This document shows, one piece after another, positions 1 to 10,225 of a DNA stretch of 64,000 nucleotides. Made by a program: the position numbers and the translations under genes. The notes under the pieces are model-generated. The model was not told the origin of the DNA, made no database searches, and saw only the letters and a program-made list of their open reading frames with translations. The DNA comes from Pleurodeles waltl (lineage: Eukaryota; Chordata; Amphibia; Caudata; Salamandridae), in NCBI RefSeq assembly GCF_031143425.1, contig NC_090442.1, forward strand, positions 430,235,776-430,299,775, read 5' to 3'. Positions within the stretch are counted from its first letter, which is position 1; each line of letters starts with the position of its first letter.

Positions 1-1
1 A

Positions 2-781
2 ATGTTTAGCACATTATTGTTGAAAATTGAAGTACTCACCCAAGAGGTTCATAGTCTAAGGGTACAAGTAACTTCGACACCAGCAGATGTTCTAACGGTA
101 CCTCTAGATTTACCATCTGGAAATTGTGTTGAGCAGGCAATACTCGCGGGTAGCAGTTTAAGACATAAAACCCCATGTAACGAAACAAGTTTGGAGGCGG
201 AGCCCACTATACCTAGGGAAGTGATCCGAGGGTCCCTAGAGGGTAGGTCTCAACCAACTCGAGTCCATAAGGAAGCAAGAGAGCACAACAATAATTATAA
301 TGTTAGGATTGATCTCCCACCGGAGGCCGCTCCATTTGTATGTATACTGTCAGGAGTCCCAGAACTTAGTTCAGGTAAAAAAGAAGGTTACAATGACTTA
401 AAAAATAAAGTAGCCTTCTGGCTTACTAAGAATAGACCCCTCCCCCCTTCCATTGATGGTAAAATCTTAAATGTGAGAAGGGTGGGTTGGCTTGGCCACA
501 TGACTAAAGATATTCCAGGTGATCTGGTAATAGTTAATTTCAGGAGTACAAATGTGGTCCCATTTTTGAGAGGCTGGTGCCCACAACTTGCAGATGGACC
601 AATAGTCACGTGGGAACTCCCTGATTTTTATCCTACGGTGTTTCCCGAGGTGAAGGTGCCATCCCAGATTAACAAAAATGTCATTAACCCTCCCAGGGGT
701 TGGTTCGAACCAGAAAGCATTGAACCCTTGATTACTGCCGGGAAATATGGGCCGTTATCCTGCCTAGATGAGAATGATTGA
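2..781 (+). CDS. LINE ORF1 protein, C-terminal part
   Basis: Open from the window edge to the stop at 779-781, about 259 residues, 5' incomplete. ORF1 proteins of this LINE group bind element RNA and help form the ribonucleoprotein. The first 100 residues are polar and low in recognisable structure. The stretch from about residue 100 to 215 alternates hydrophobic strands and helices (CILSGVPEL, VRRVGWLGH, LVIVNFRS, VVPFLRGW), resembling an RRM-like fold; that is an inference from pattern only. The protein ends 36 bases before the first ATG of the ORF2 frame, the tight spacing usual for LINE ORF1/ORF2 pairs. The apparent initiator at base 2 may be internal, because upstream sequence is not in the window. 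Confidence 0.7.
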   Translation: MFSTLLLKIEVLTQEVHSLRVQVTSTPADVLTVPLDLPSGNCVEQAILAGSSLRHKTPCNETSLEAEPTIPREVIRGSLEGRSQPTRVHKEAREHNNNYNVRIDLPPEAAPFVCILSGVPELSSGKKEGYNDLKNKVAFWLTKNRPLPPSIDGKILNVRRVGWLGHMTKDIPGDLVIVNFRSTNVVPFLRGWCPQLADGPIVTWELPDFYPTVFPEVKVPSQINKNVINPPRGWFEPESIEPLITAGKYGPLSCLDEND

Positions 782-817
782 CTCACTGGTAGAGAAGAAA
801 TAGATAATTTAACTTTA

Positions 818-1270
818 TTGAAATCCCCCAACATAGAAGATATAAGTTGGAAGGCTATTGCCACAGATCAAAGTAATAACCCTGACATTATCCCCGTTGG
901 TACATTGTCTGCATTACCCAATTTTAGTGCGGACTCACCCTCTGCTTTTGCTGAGCCTGTTGATATGGTATCAAGGTATATATCCTGGAATATAGCCGGT
1001 CTGGAGTCCAGCCAGTGTATTCCTGATTGGAGGGACTTCATAGATCAGGGCGATATAATTGCATTCCAGGAAACATGGGCTATCACACCGATATTTCGGG
1101 TGGGGTATCTGAACTTTAGCAAGCCAGCAATTAGAGGCCAGAAAGGGCGTCCTGTTGGAGGTCTTACAATTTGGGTCCACCAAAGTGCGGGTGTAAGAGT
1201 TGATGAAGTGACAACTGATAGTCCAGACATAATTGCCTTAAAGATAAAGTCCAACCAAGGTTTATTGTGA
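818..1270 (+). pseudogene. LINE ORF2 N-terminal endonuclease fragment
   Basis: This 150-residue reading frame holds the front half of an exonuclease-endonuclease-phosphatase type nuclease, the enzyme that nicks target DNA for target-primed reverse transcription. Signature pieces are SWNIAGL at residues 56-62 (the Asn motif), FQETW at 83-87 (the catalytic Glu) and GGLTIWVH near 120-127. The frame stops just after an IALKIKSNQG segment. The next endonuclease block (MGDFN) starts at once in another frame at 1267. The central strands normally lying between these blocks are missing, so a deletion of perhaps tens of codons plus a frame change is the likely break. Confidence 0.8.
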
Positions 1271-4209
1271 TGGGGGATTTTAATACTTGTTTTGAGCCTC
1301 TGGGTATTGAGGACGGCCCGCTCACTGAGGATGAGGATCTATCCTGGGGTATTCCCCAACTCGAGTTACCCTCGATTGCTAAGTGGTCGAGCTCAGCCAC
1401 CTATATCAAGAGGCTATGCCTGGATATGGGTCTGAGAGCTGTTAATGGAAGGGTCAAGTCTGATAGGAAGGGTAGGCATACGTTCAACAACGGCCGACAC
1501 AGTAGTCGTATCGACTATATGTTGGTCGATGTGAGGCAGTGGTTTGCAGTTGTTGATATGCTAGTTACGGAACGCCCAGAGAGCGATCATGACCCGCTGG
1601 TTTTGACCCTAAGAGATTCCAGCTTTCAGAGGTCTGTGGGCAGTGGTCCTAATATAACAGGAAAAGAGGTCATTGTGAGCAATGATATGCGCAGGGTACG
1701 CTGGTCCAAAATAGCTGTGGACGCTGGGGCCCGTAGGGCGATAAGAACCTTAGTGTCTAGTTCTGTGGAGCTTTTAAACAATTGTGGCTCACAGGACGAG
1801 ATTAACAGCGAACTTATACGTACCCATTCTGACCTGTTTCAGGAACTTAAAAAGTTGTTCATCAAATTTATCCCCAAACAACCTAGGACCAAGAAATACT
1901 CATCCACTACCTGGTTTGATAAAGAGTGTAGTAAGACAAAAAGAGTTCTCTTTGAGGCCATTAAAAACAAAAATCATAGCCAGATTAGATCTTGTAGAAA
2001 ACTCTATAATGAGGCAAAACGCAAAGCAAAACAAAAGTGGGACGAGGAACGCTGGCTTATGCTGTCAGAAGCCTGTGGTAAACGCAATATGCAACAGTTT
2101 TGGTACCTCATAAAATGGGGTATCTCGCAGGACGCCCACTATAGCCCAGCATCTGTCTCTAATCACCAGTGGGTACATTTTTTTGAGGATCAGTTTAAGT
2201 GTCATACAGTAGAAGAGACTATACCCCACTGTCTTGAGCCCGCCGAGCCGTTAATATTCTCAGTTACTGAAGTCATCAATTGCCTGCACAACATTCCCAA
2301 AGGGAGGGCCCCTGGCCCTGATGGTATTCCAGCTGACATTTTTTTGGAAGACCAGGACCTGTGGGTACCTTATATACTCCACCTGGTGAATGCAGTTGCA
2401 GCAGGCGCTAAAATTCCTGACTCATGGTACGGGGCAGAAATCCTGCCTATGTACCAGAAAGGCGATCGCTCAGTACCCTCAAATTATCGGCCTATCAGCC
2501 TTATTGATGCGATCCAAAAAATTATAGCGCGCCTCATTTTAGGGAGGATACAGGAATGGATAATAGACTCAGATATTTTGACTCCGTTGCAGGCGGATTT
2601 TAGACCTCATGTAAGCACCCTTGATCAAGCTTTTCGTTTTGCCCTATTATATTGGAAAACAGTTTTTTTGGGTAAGGGCAAGTTGTATGCAGCTTTTGTG
2701 GACCTAAGATCTGCATTCGACTTGGTCCCTAGGACTAAATTATGGGATTGCTTACTGGAACAGGGAATGCCCAGGGCTCTAGTGCGACTCTTAATGAATC
2801 TTCATGCATACACTTATGCCCAAGTCCGCTGGGGTAAGCCTGGCGAGGTTACGGACAGGTTCCATGTTTTGAAAGGTGTTAGACAAGGATGTGTTCTGGC
2901 TCCCACTTTGTTTTCCCTGTTTATTAACGGGATTACCAAATATTTTGCAACACATCCCACGGATGCTCCCCAGATAGCGGGAATGAAAGTACCATTGCTC
3001 ATGTTCGCGGATGATACCTTGCTATTATCAAAGACAAGGCAAGGGCTCCAGCAGGCCCTACTCAGATTTGAGTTATTTTGTGACGAGCATGAGCTAGAAA
3101 TAAATGTTTCTAAAACAAAATTTATGGTACTAAGAGGTCGAACACAAACTGTGGCAAGGGTCAAAATGGGTGGTGCTATTCTTGAGCAAACTAATGAATT
3201 TACATATCTGGGTGTGCATTTTAGTGATAATTTTAGTTGGAAATCCCAGATTGATATCCAAGCACTCAAACATGTTCAACTAGGCGGTGCCCTTCTTAAG
3301 GAACATAAAAGATCATTTACCCGCCCGATGTCCCCACTTATGGAAATCTATGGGTCAAAAATTCTTCCCTCAGTCTTGTATGGGGCAGAGCTTTGGGGTT
3401 ATAGCAATCTGGACCGACTGACGTTGGCCCAAAACAGATTTACAAGAGGGGCGGTTGGTCTTCCGAGATCATCCCCACGTATCCCGCTCCTTTATGACCT
3501 TGGGCTCCAACCGGTGGAAGATCAAGCCAGATTTCGGCCATTGGCCTTCTGGCGGAGGTTGTGGTCTACCCCAGAGCTGTTATTATATGCGAAAGCATGC
3601 CTCGAGGTAAGGGACACCCTAGGATCCGATAAGATTGGTTGGTTTAAGGGTGTTAGAACCACCCTTTGTGCCATGGGTCTAGGTGCCCTTTGGCTCAACC
3701 CAGACTCAGTTACTTTTCCTTCAAAAAAAGAGCTGAAACAACTATATTGGGAATGGGTGGTAGGCATAAGACACTCATCCCTTATAGGTAGTTCCCTTAC
3801 AACAACATTTGTACACGTGAAAGATGCCTCTGCAATTGAAAAGTACTGGGATGTTATCACAAAACCTATGGACCGCAAATTATATCACCAAGTTAGAGTG
3901 GGCTCAATACCATTAAGGTGTTTAACCTCAACCTGGGGCACTGGAGGCCCAGATAAATGCCCATTGTGTACAGAAATGCGGGAAAATGTGAGCCATTTGT
4001 TTTTTGTCTGTCCATTATATGCTGCCCCAAGGAAGAAGTGGTTGGTACCCCTATGCAAAAGTCTGGGCACACAATCGGCTGAGACTGCTTGTAGGATCCT
4101 TAAAACTGATCTTTCCCCTACTACATCTATAGGGGTGGCCAAATTCCTGGGGTGGGCATGGATAATCCGTTCTGAATTACTAAAACCGCTACATGTTTTA
4201 GATAAGTAA
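1267..4209 (+). CDS. LINE ORF2: endonuclease C-terminus, reverse transcriptase, CCHC finger
   Basis: A 980-codon open frame. Residues 1-115 are the back half of the endonuclease: MGDFN at 2-6, the SRIDYML block and SDHDPL at 106-111. A linker leads to the reverse transcriptase: GRAPGPDG at 346-353, YRPISL near 410, QADFRP at 442-447 (the usual Gly of this QxGFR motif is Asp here), GVRQGC, and the catalytic FADD at 580-583. The C-terminal region has a finger C898-x2-C901-x8-H910-x4-C915. The enzyme copies element RNA at a nicked chromosomal site. The first ATG is probably not the true start; the frame was joined to the 818-1270 fragment before the deletion. Long intact RT plus broken endonuclease suggests a fairly young copy. 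Confidence 0.93.
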   Translation: MMGDFNTCFEPLGIEDGPLTEDEDLSWGIPQLELPSIAKWSSSATYIKRLCLDMGLRAVNGRVKSDRKGRHTFNNGRHSSRIDYMLVDVRQWFAVVDMLVTERPESDHDPLVLTLRDSSFQRSVGSGPNITGKEVIVSNDMRRVRWSKIAVDAGARRAIRTLVSSSVELLNNCGSQDEINSELIRTHSDLFQELKKLFIKFIPKQPRTKKYSSTTWFDKECSKTKRVLFEAIKNKNHSQIRSCRKLYNEAKRKAKQKWDEERWLMLSEACGKRNMQQFWYLIKWGISQDAHYSPASVSNHQWVHFFEDQFKCHTVEETIPHCLEPAEPLIFSVTEVINCLHNIPKGRAPGPDGIPADIFLEDQDLWVPYILHLVNAVAAGAKIPDSWYGAEILPMYQKGDRSVPSNYRPISLIDAIQKIIARLILGRIQEWIIDSDILTPLQADFRPHVSTLDQAFRFALLYWKTVFLGKGKLYAAFVDLRSAFDLVPRTKLWDCLLEQGMPRALVRLLMNLHAYTYAQVRWGKPGEVTDRFHVLKGVRQGCVLAPTLFSLFINGITKYFATHPTDAPQIAGMKVPLLMFADDTLLLSKTRQGLQQALLRFELFCDEHELEINVSKTKFMVLRGRTQTVARVKMGGAILEQTNEFTYLGVHFSDNFSWKSQIDIQALKHVQLGGALLKEHKRSFTRPMSPLMEIYGSKILPSVLYGAELWGYSNLDRLTLAQNRFTRGAVGLPRSSPRIPLLYDLGLQPVEDQARFRPLAFWRRLWSTPELLLYAKACLEVRDTLGSDKIGWFKGVRTTLCAMGLGALWLNPDSVTFPSKKELKQLYWEWVVGIRHSSLIGSSLTTTFVHVKDASAIEKYWDVITKPMDRKLYHQVRVGSIPLRCLTSTWGTGGPDKCPLCTEMRENVSHLFFVCPLYAAPRKKWLVPLCKSLGTQSAETACRILKTDLSPTTSIGVAKFLGWAWIIRSELLKPLHVLDK

Positions 4210-4443
4210 ACTATCTTGAATTTTAGAACTGAGTTTTTAAAGTAATGTACTCCCTTTTTTTTTTATTTGTCATAATATTTAACAAATGATGCATTAGATA
4301 GATTTAATACGTTCTTAGTAGCTTTTATGAAATATTGTATTTATTGTTATAATCATTAGCACTGATAATTTTATAAGTATTATGATGTGTAGCATGTCTT
4401 TTATGATGAAATATCGAATAAAGACTTCATTGAATTGAATTGA

Positions 4444-5160
4444 GTCTGGCGGTCTTGAGACTGGCAGACTCGCCATGGCGGTCTCACTGCTGCTGAAGCC
4501 AAACCTCCACAACTCCTCCTGGCCCGCCGGCGTGGTTGCATTGCCGTGGCCGTAGGTGACCTTCCCCAATCCAGTGGCAGGCCTCAGGCTGGAGAAACAA
4601 CGCAGCACCTGTTCTCAGCACAGTTTTTTGGCATGGTGCATTGGACATTTCCATGCACTGATCCTGTGTGTCAAAATCTGCAAACACCACTGCACGGACT
4701 CGAGGCTGCACACCAGGAATGAATGCACGTCCTCCCTTGCGAGTAAAGTATCAACGCACAGCCTCTGGTGTGGGTAGAGAATCGATGCACAACCTCACTT
4801 ACCAGTAAGGAATCTACACATCGCTAGGTTTTCTGATGCACCGTCACCCTTGCGGCTTTATTTTTGATTTTTGGTATGTTGGATTTTGGTCGTTTTGCTC
4901 TTGTTTGATTTAAATAAATGTTGGCTATTTTTCTTAACTGGTGTGAAGTCCTTATGTGGTGTTTTCACTGTGTTACTCTGTGTGTTGGTACAAGTACTTT
5001 ACACATTGCCCCTGAGATAAGCCTGATTGCTTGTGCCAAGCACTAAAGTGGTTGAGCAGGGGTTATCTGAGCTGCGTATCTCCGTTACCCTGACCAGATT
5101 GAGGGTCACCAATTGGACAGGGTGCAAACTGACTGCCAACTGTAGACCCAATTTCGAACA
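4444..5160 (-). repeat. LTR-like repeat copy, family A (TGTT...), reverse orientation
   Basis: Read on the minus strand from 5160, this begins TGTTCGAAATTGGGTCT, then a GGCAGTCAG block, then a CAGGGTAACGG block. The same order opens the complete copy at 46038 (TGTTAGAAATGGAGTCT). Similarity is readable from 5160 back to about 4690. The stretch 4444-4690 is less certain and may be separate GC-rich sequence. It abuts the LINE tail. No TSD was found, so the boundaries are approximate. Confidence 0.5.
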
Positions 5161-6215
5161 AGGCACATCACATGTTGATGGTGAAAAGTGTGCACATTTA
5201 TGTACATTTGTGTAAGGTGAATGAGGAAGACTTGTGAAAGACTCAGTACACCATGTATGCTTGATAAATGGGGCACAGTTAGCTTAGCCAGCCTTTTGGA
5301 AAGCAATCCTTCCATAGAGGTAATTACTCTGTTGGCCAGCTGGCAGTCACATATCTATTGAAAAAGGTAACCTCTCTTAAGAGCGATCAGATTTATAGAG
5401 GAAGGGCACAGGGTGGAGACTCCATAACCTGATTTGCTGTCTAGTCATGTCAAGTCAAGCAACTTATAGGATGGTCTGCCGTTATACAGTGGTTAGGACA
5501 GGCAGCCTTCTGAATCCAACCACTACTTTGCAGTCTTGGATGGAATAATCTAGAACAGAGTAAGACGAGTTAGCGCAGAGAAAAGGTATGCTGCAACTTT
5601 ACCCCAATCTATCATCTTTGTTTCTTCCCATAATACTGTGCCTGGTATTGAACCACAGGTAGGCTTATACCTAAATGTACTAGTTTGGAGGTGGATGGGT
5701 GATATAACATGGCCAGTTCCCAGGGTCTAAAGGTTTGCACCAACCCTTTTTATACCTCCAGCTCTAAGAAGAAATAAATAAAAGAATCACCCAACCCTGG
5801 ACTTGTGCTCTTTGATTTTTGAGTACTCCAGGGCAAACCACACTAGCTCCCTGATTTGCTTTCATGGTCTGTAGAGAGTGGACTTGCTGGGGATCCTCAA
5901 GGAAGTGGCTCCCTTGTACTTCTGGGGACTAGTCATGCATGTGGGTGTCTTAGGAGTGGGTACAACGGACTCCTTCTGGATGCACAGGTTTCTTTCAAAT
6001 AGCAAAAGGCCTAGGTGTTTGTGGAGTGTCCAGGCAGGGAGAAAGATCTAACATAGAGGACAGTGGATTGTTTCCACCAGGAAGATACCAGGTCAAGAGA
6101 CTGCCAGGGGTGGGCAAGTGGACAGGGCCAAGTCCCTACAGAAAAGCCGTTAATAAGAAGGAAGCAGCAGTGCCAGAGACTTTGAGAAAGCATCCAGACT
6201 CATTATCACAAACAT
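5161..6215. other. About 1.05 kb with no recognised feature
   Basis: Mixed-composition DNA with only short chance reading frames on both strands. I see no transposase, RT or domain signature and no obvious terminal repeats. It contains an A-rich AAATAAATAAAAG stretch near 5773. It could be decayed repeat or ordinary intergenic sequence. Confidence 0.4.
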
Positions 6216-6218
6216 TTA

Positions 6219-6933
6219 GGGCCAGATGTATGAAAGCATTTTGCATTCGCAAATGGTGCAAATGCCCGTTTGCGAATGCAAAATGCCAGTTCAGAATGTA
6301 TGAAATACATTCTGAACGCAATTTTAAGGAATCGCTAAAATAGCGATTCCTTAAAATTGCGACCCGTTTAGAGAGTCACAAATTGCGACTCTCCAAATTA
6401 GAAATCGCAACTAAGGTTTCCTTAATTGCGATTTCTTAGCACATGTATGAAGCAATTCCTAAATGTGATTTTGGCATTTAGCAATCGCTAATTACCACCA
6501 AGTTGAACTTGGTGGTAACCATGTGCAAAATTTAAAATGCATTTAAAATGCACTTTTAAATTGTACATGTAAAGCACACATGCCCTTGTGGCATGTGTGC
6601 ACCTTACATGTCCCCAAAATTACTTTTGGGGTGCAGCAGAGGGTGCCTTAGGCCCCCAGCACCCTGGGGTTTTGCATTTCGAAAATTGTGATTTCTGTTC
6701 AGAAATCACAATTTTGGAAATGCAAAGAATTTGCAGATATGGGCCAACAGGCCGATAGCTGCGAATGGGGCCGGTATCGCAATTTGTGATTCAGTAATAG
6801 CATTTGCGGTTTTTAAGAAATTGTTATTACCGAATCGCAAATGTGATACAAGGCACTTTGCGAGTTGGAAATAGCGATTTCTTAAAAATTGCTATTTCCG
6901 ACTCGCAAAGGCCAGTGATGATCCATCTGGCCC
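6219..6933. mobile_element. Foldback MITE with 3-bp TTA target duplication
   Basis: The ends are inverted and related: the left end reads GGGCCAGATGTAT and the minus-strand right end reads GGGCCAGATGGAT. Both sides carry TTA (6216-6218 and 6934-6936), the duplication expected for PIF/Harbinger-type elements. The interior is a chain of smaller hairpins: GCGATTCCTTAAAATT pairs with itself near 6325-6360, AATTGTGATTTCTG pairs near 6685-6715, and AAATAGCGATTTC pairs with its complement near 6870-6900. There is no coding capacity, so it depends on a transposase supplied in trans. Confidence 0.85.
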
Positions 6934-6936
6934 TTA

Positions 6937-8686
6937 GTGGTTAGGAGGTTTCTGGAGAGTGCACCTGTCGATGGAGCACATCATGGGTCTGACTCCCATC
7001 ACAGCAGCAGAGACATCCCAACTAGTATCATTGATTATCCTCAAGAGAACCTGTAGGGCTTTGGGACGGGCCAGGAACATGCTACGCTGTTTTTAAAATC
7101 ACCCCTATTAGAGGTGAGCAGGGGACCGGTCCATGTGACTTGCAGAGCCTGAAGAGAGTTGCAGTTTCCATTATGGGGAGCTGGGGCACCCTTAACAGCT
7201 GAGCTTTCCAGGGCACCAGTTTCAACACCCATCTACTCATGCGCTGAGTATCAGGAGCATGCGTCAACCAAGAAGTGTGTGGAAAGTGGCTGAAGACAGT
7301 ATCTGGAGAACACCAAAGAGCTACACGCTTTCTGTTCCATAGGGTGAGGTGTTTGATGAGGACAGGAGGCTCTACCTCGCTGCCTGGCACCAGCTGAGAA
7401 GTGCCAGCGAGTGAGCGGGAAGGAGACACTGTGGTTTTTTGGGTCCAGCAGCAGTCCTGCCCGAAGGCTTGGTGGTAGCCTACATTTTATTTAGAAATGT
7501 ATCCTTTTAAAGTGCATTTTTATTGTATTTGCTTTAGTTTGCAGTGGAGGGTGCACTGATGTTTTCTTGAGTAGAGACACGATAAATGAAAAGTAGACTA
7601 ATTTTGAAATGGAAACAAAATAGTGGTTTTCTGAGTAGTGATCATTTTTTCTAAATTGCAGAACTTCAGTTGCATGATTACCATACATCACAGTTTCAAC
7701 AATTCAAGTATGATGTGACTAAAACATGCTAATGCTCCTGTTTTGCAAATTCATGTATTGTAAGTCACTCTAAATTATGTGACTAACATGCCATAAAATC
7801 AGACAAATGCTAAAGTGCCTCACGAAAATAATAAAATAGATGCACAAAAACAAACCTAAATGCAGCCTCTTCTCTTATGATACATACATTAATCGTCCAC
7901 AGACTGTTTATCGATGTGTGTGGTGAGAAGTGGCGAGCAAAACTGCACATCGATGTTGCACAGCTTGTTGAGAGAGTTAGTTCGTCATTTCAGTCATTTC
8001 AGTATCCCCTAAACCAAGAGTTTGCTAGGTGGGCAAAGCTTAACTCACTTTTGCTGTCTACGACTCAGCATTGTGGAATACGTCAGCAAGGAAGGGAAAA
8101 AAATGAAAAAACTTGTTAGGTTTATGTAGTCCACAAAAAGGTGGCATATCTATCGTTTTCTCTAACAGCTGGAAATTGGGTAAATAAGTTCAAACCTAGT
8201 TTTACTATAATATACTGTAATACGGCAAAACAGGAATCTTATTCTGGTACTCATAATGTCATGTGTTCCAATAATAGGCTTAAGTCTAAACGTTTCATAG
8301 CACAAAATGTATATGTTGCAAGGGTTTCCTTAAAACGTTACTTAAACCATGCATTTGTTTGATTGCTGAATCTCCATTACATATTTGAATTTTACACTAG
8401 TCACTGATCTCTAATTTGTAAAATGATCATATGATTAACATTTAGTAAGTGCCTCCACACACTTAAAAATACCTTCTCACTCTATGAAACTATGAACTAT
8501 AACTGGCGTAATTCAGTAGTTTATGGTTTGTTTTAAGGTTAGCTTGTGTCTCATATCATACCTAAGTATGATGTCACTTTAACCGTTGCTTATTATGTGA
8601 ATATCTGGGTTTTGTTTTAGTTATCTTTAAGGTTTTAGCACGTAGCCTAACTTTAATGTCACTTTAATCTTTGTTTTTTTCCAGAA
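6937..8686. other. About 1.75 kb with no recognised feature
   Basis: AT-leaning sequence with short open frames on both strands and no domain I recognise. The longest frames, near 7082-7429 on the minus strand and 7877-8119 on the plus strand, have no family motif and no neighbouring signals. Confidence 0.4.
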
Positions 8687-8695
8687 ATATATATA

Positions 8696-8785
<90 letters not shown>
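8687..8785. repeat. (TA)n/(CA)n microsatellite
   Basis: Long alternating TA tract, then about 30 bases of ACACAC, then TA again. Open frames across it are low-complexity Tyr-Ile artefacts. Confidence 0.95.
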
Positions 8786-8894
8786 GGCAAGGACATCATT
8801 TAGACGTTGCCTTGAGTCACATTTGAGACCCCTGGCTTGCCCCTTGCAACCCCTGGTACTTCCTTTGTGACCCCTGGCCTCAGAGGTGGCAATC

Positions 8895-8946
8895 TTTTTA
8901 TTACACAAATAGTGAATAATATTATTCACTATTTGTGTAATAAAAA
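8895..8946. repeat. Perfect 52-bp palindrome with no spacer
   Basis: Two 26-base arms meet between 8920 and 8921 with no loop. The left arm reads inward as TTTTTATTACACAAATAGTG and continues AATAAT. Every base from 8895 to 8946 pairs with its mirror position. It can form a cruciform and is symmetric as a protein-binding site. Confidence 0.95.
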
Positions 8947-10127
8947 ATGGAGTACAATTATCTGGAATGTGACACTATCTGGCAGCTAAGGAAATTCAAA
9001 ATGCTTTTAAATGTGTGTTGTATGGGTGCTTGCAGGTGGGAGTGTGTTTATGTGTGAGAGAGTCTGTGAATCTGTGTGTATTTGTAAGCATGTTTGTGTG
9101 TAATCAAAGTAAAGTTTAAATAGCATGTGATGTCACTTCTGCTACCCTCGCATTTTGGTGAATTGACGCCTATGTATATAGGATTAGCACAGTGCTGTCC
9201 ACGCTGAGCTACTAAGTGACAAAGCCTTTTGCCTATTTTACAGCAAATCTTTAAGCACAAGATTAGCACAGTGCCATCCACAACAAGCTGAAAAATAACA
9301 AAAGCCAGAATATTACAGCTTTGGAATGGTAAAAATATCATCCAAGCCTACCAGGAATAAACAAAAGCAACCCCTGAGACTTGCTTCAGCATTTGAGGCG
9401 AGTAAATTCAAACTGTTGTTGGTGTTGTATGTTGCTCAATATAAAGGAGGTGCTCTCCACTTAAGCTTTGGGAACTATCCTGAGTTTCTTGCTCCCTGTG
9501 TTACACAATATATTTGGAAATATAAGCCTGAAAGGGTATTGTCTTGACTTATACGTGTGCTCCCTTGTGTCTGGACAAAACTGCACCAATCCGATGAGCT
9601 CTAAATAGAGAGAAACACGTGTCAGAGGTTACTTTGAATATTAATCAAATGGCCAGTGTATTTCTCTTCAAAAAGGTGGCAACACGAGCTGTATATAGTA
9701 AGAAATACTGAAAGACTAGTCTCTCCTTTGAGTCCTCTCTGCAGTATGACAGCTCTGCATAGTAGGGTGAGATGAAGGACTAGTCTTTCTGAACAGAACT
9801 GTGTGCAGGGTGACAACTTTCTATAGAAGGGTGTGGTGAAAGACTACCCTCTATTGAGGTCTTTTTTGTTTTTTAGCTGCTCTGTCCATTTATAGGGTTA
9901 TTTAGTGGATGATGTCATGAAGAGGTCTTCACACGGTGAATGGTTTGCATAGTAGAGCCTTGGTCACCTAATGAGACTCGTATGCGTGCAGATTGTAGAC
10001 TTCATTTTTCCTAATGTAAATATATAGGTTATTGTAACTTATGATTTATGTAAATGTGCACTATTTAGCATTTATTTACATTTTTTAAGGCAGTATTAGT
10101 GTGTTTAGTAAACTTAATCAGTAGAGT
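8947..10127. other. About 1.2 kb with no recognised feature
   Basis: No gene or mobile-element signature seen. The block near 9170-9210 partly recurs at 9255-9295 (GATTAGCACAGTGC in both), a small imperfect direct repeat. Confidence 0.4.
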
Positions 10128-10225
10128 GGGTGATGTCATCAGAGATGTCATCAAAGATGCAATTTGAGATGCCGTTCATGATGTCATTCAATATGTCATT
10201 TGTGATGTCATATGGGTGGTCATAT
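10128..10225. repeat. Cluster of GATGTCAT-like octamers
   Basis: About seven copies of GATGTCAT or one-base variants occur in 100 bases (GATGTCATCAGAGATGTCAT and onward), spaced roughly 14-16 bases. TGATGTCA is one base from the cAMP-response element TGACGTCA. An isolated further copy lies at about 9914. A degenerate minisatellite is the simplest reading. Confidence 0.6.

Larger units (their letters stand above)
1..4443 (+). mobile_element. LINE (non-LTR retrotransposon), 5' end outside window
   Basis: An ORF1 tail, an apurinic-type endonuclease and a reverse transcriptase follow one another on the plus strand. After the ORF2 stop come about 230 bases of 3' UTR with an AATAAA at 4417-4422, and the element ends in a short repeated tail of ATTGA-like units at about 4430-4443, as in L2/CR1-like LINEs that prime on short microsatellite tails. 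Family level (CR1/L2 group) is inferred from the endonuclease plus RT plus C-terminal CCHC layout. The window starts inside ORF1, so length and 5' UTR are unknown. The endonuclease is broken, so this copy cannot be autonomous although most of ORF2 is open. Confidence 0.9.
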
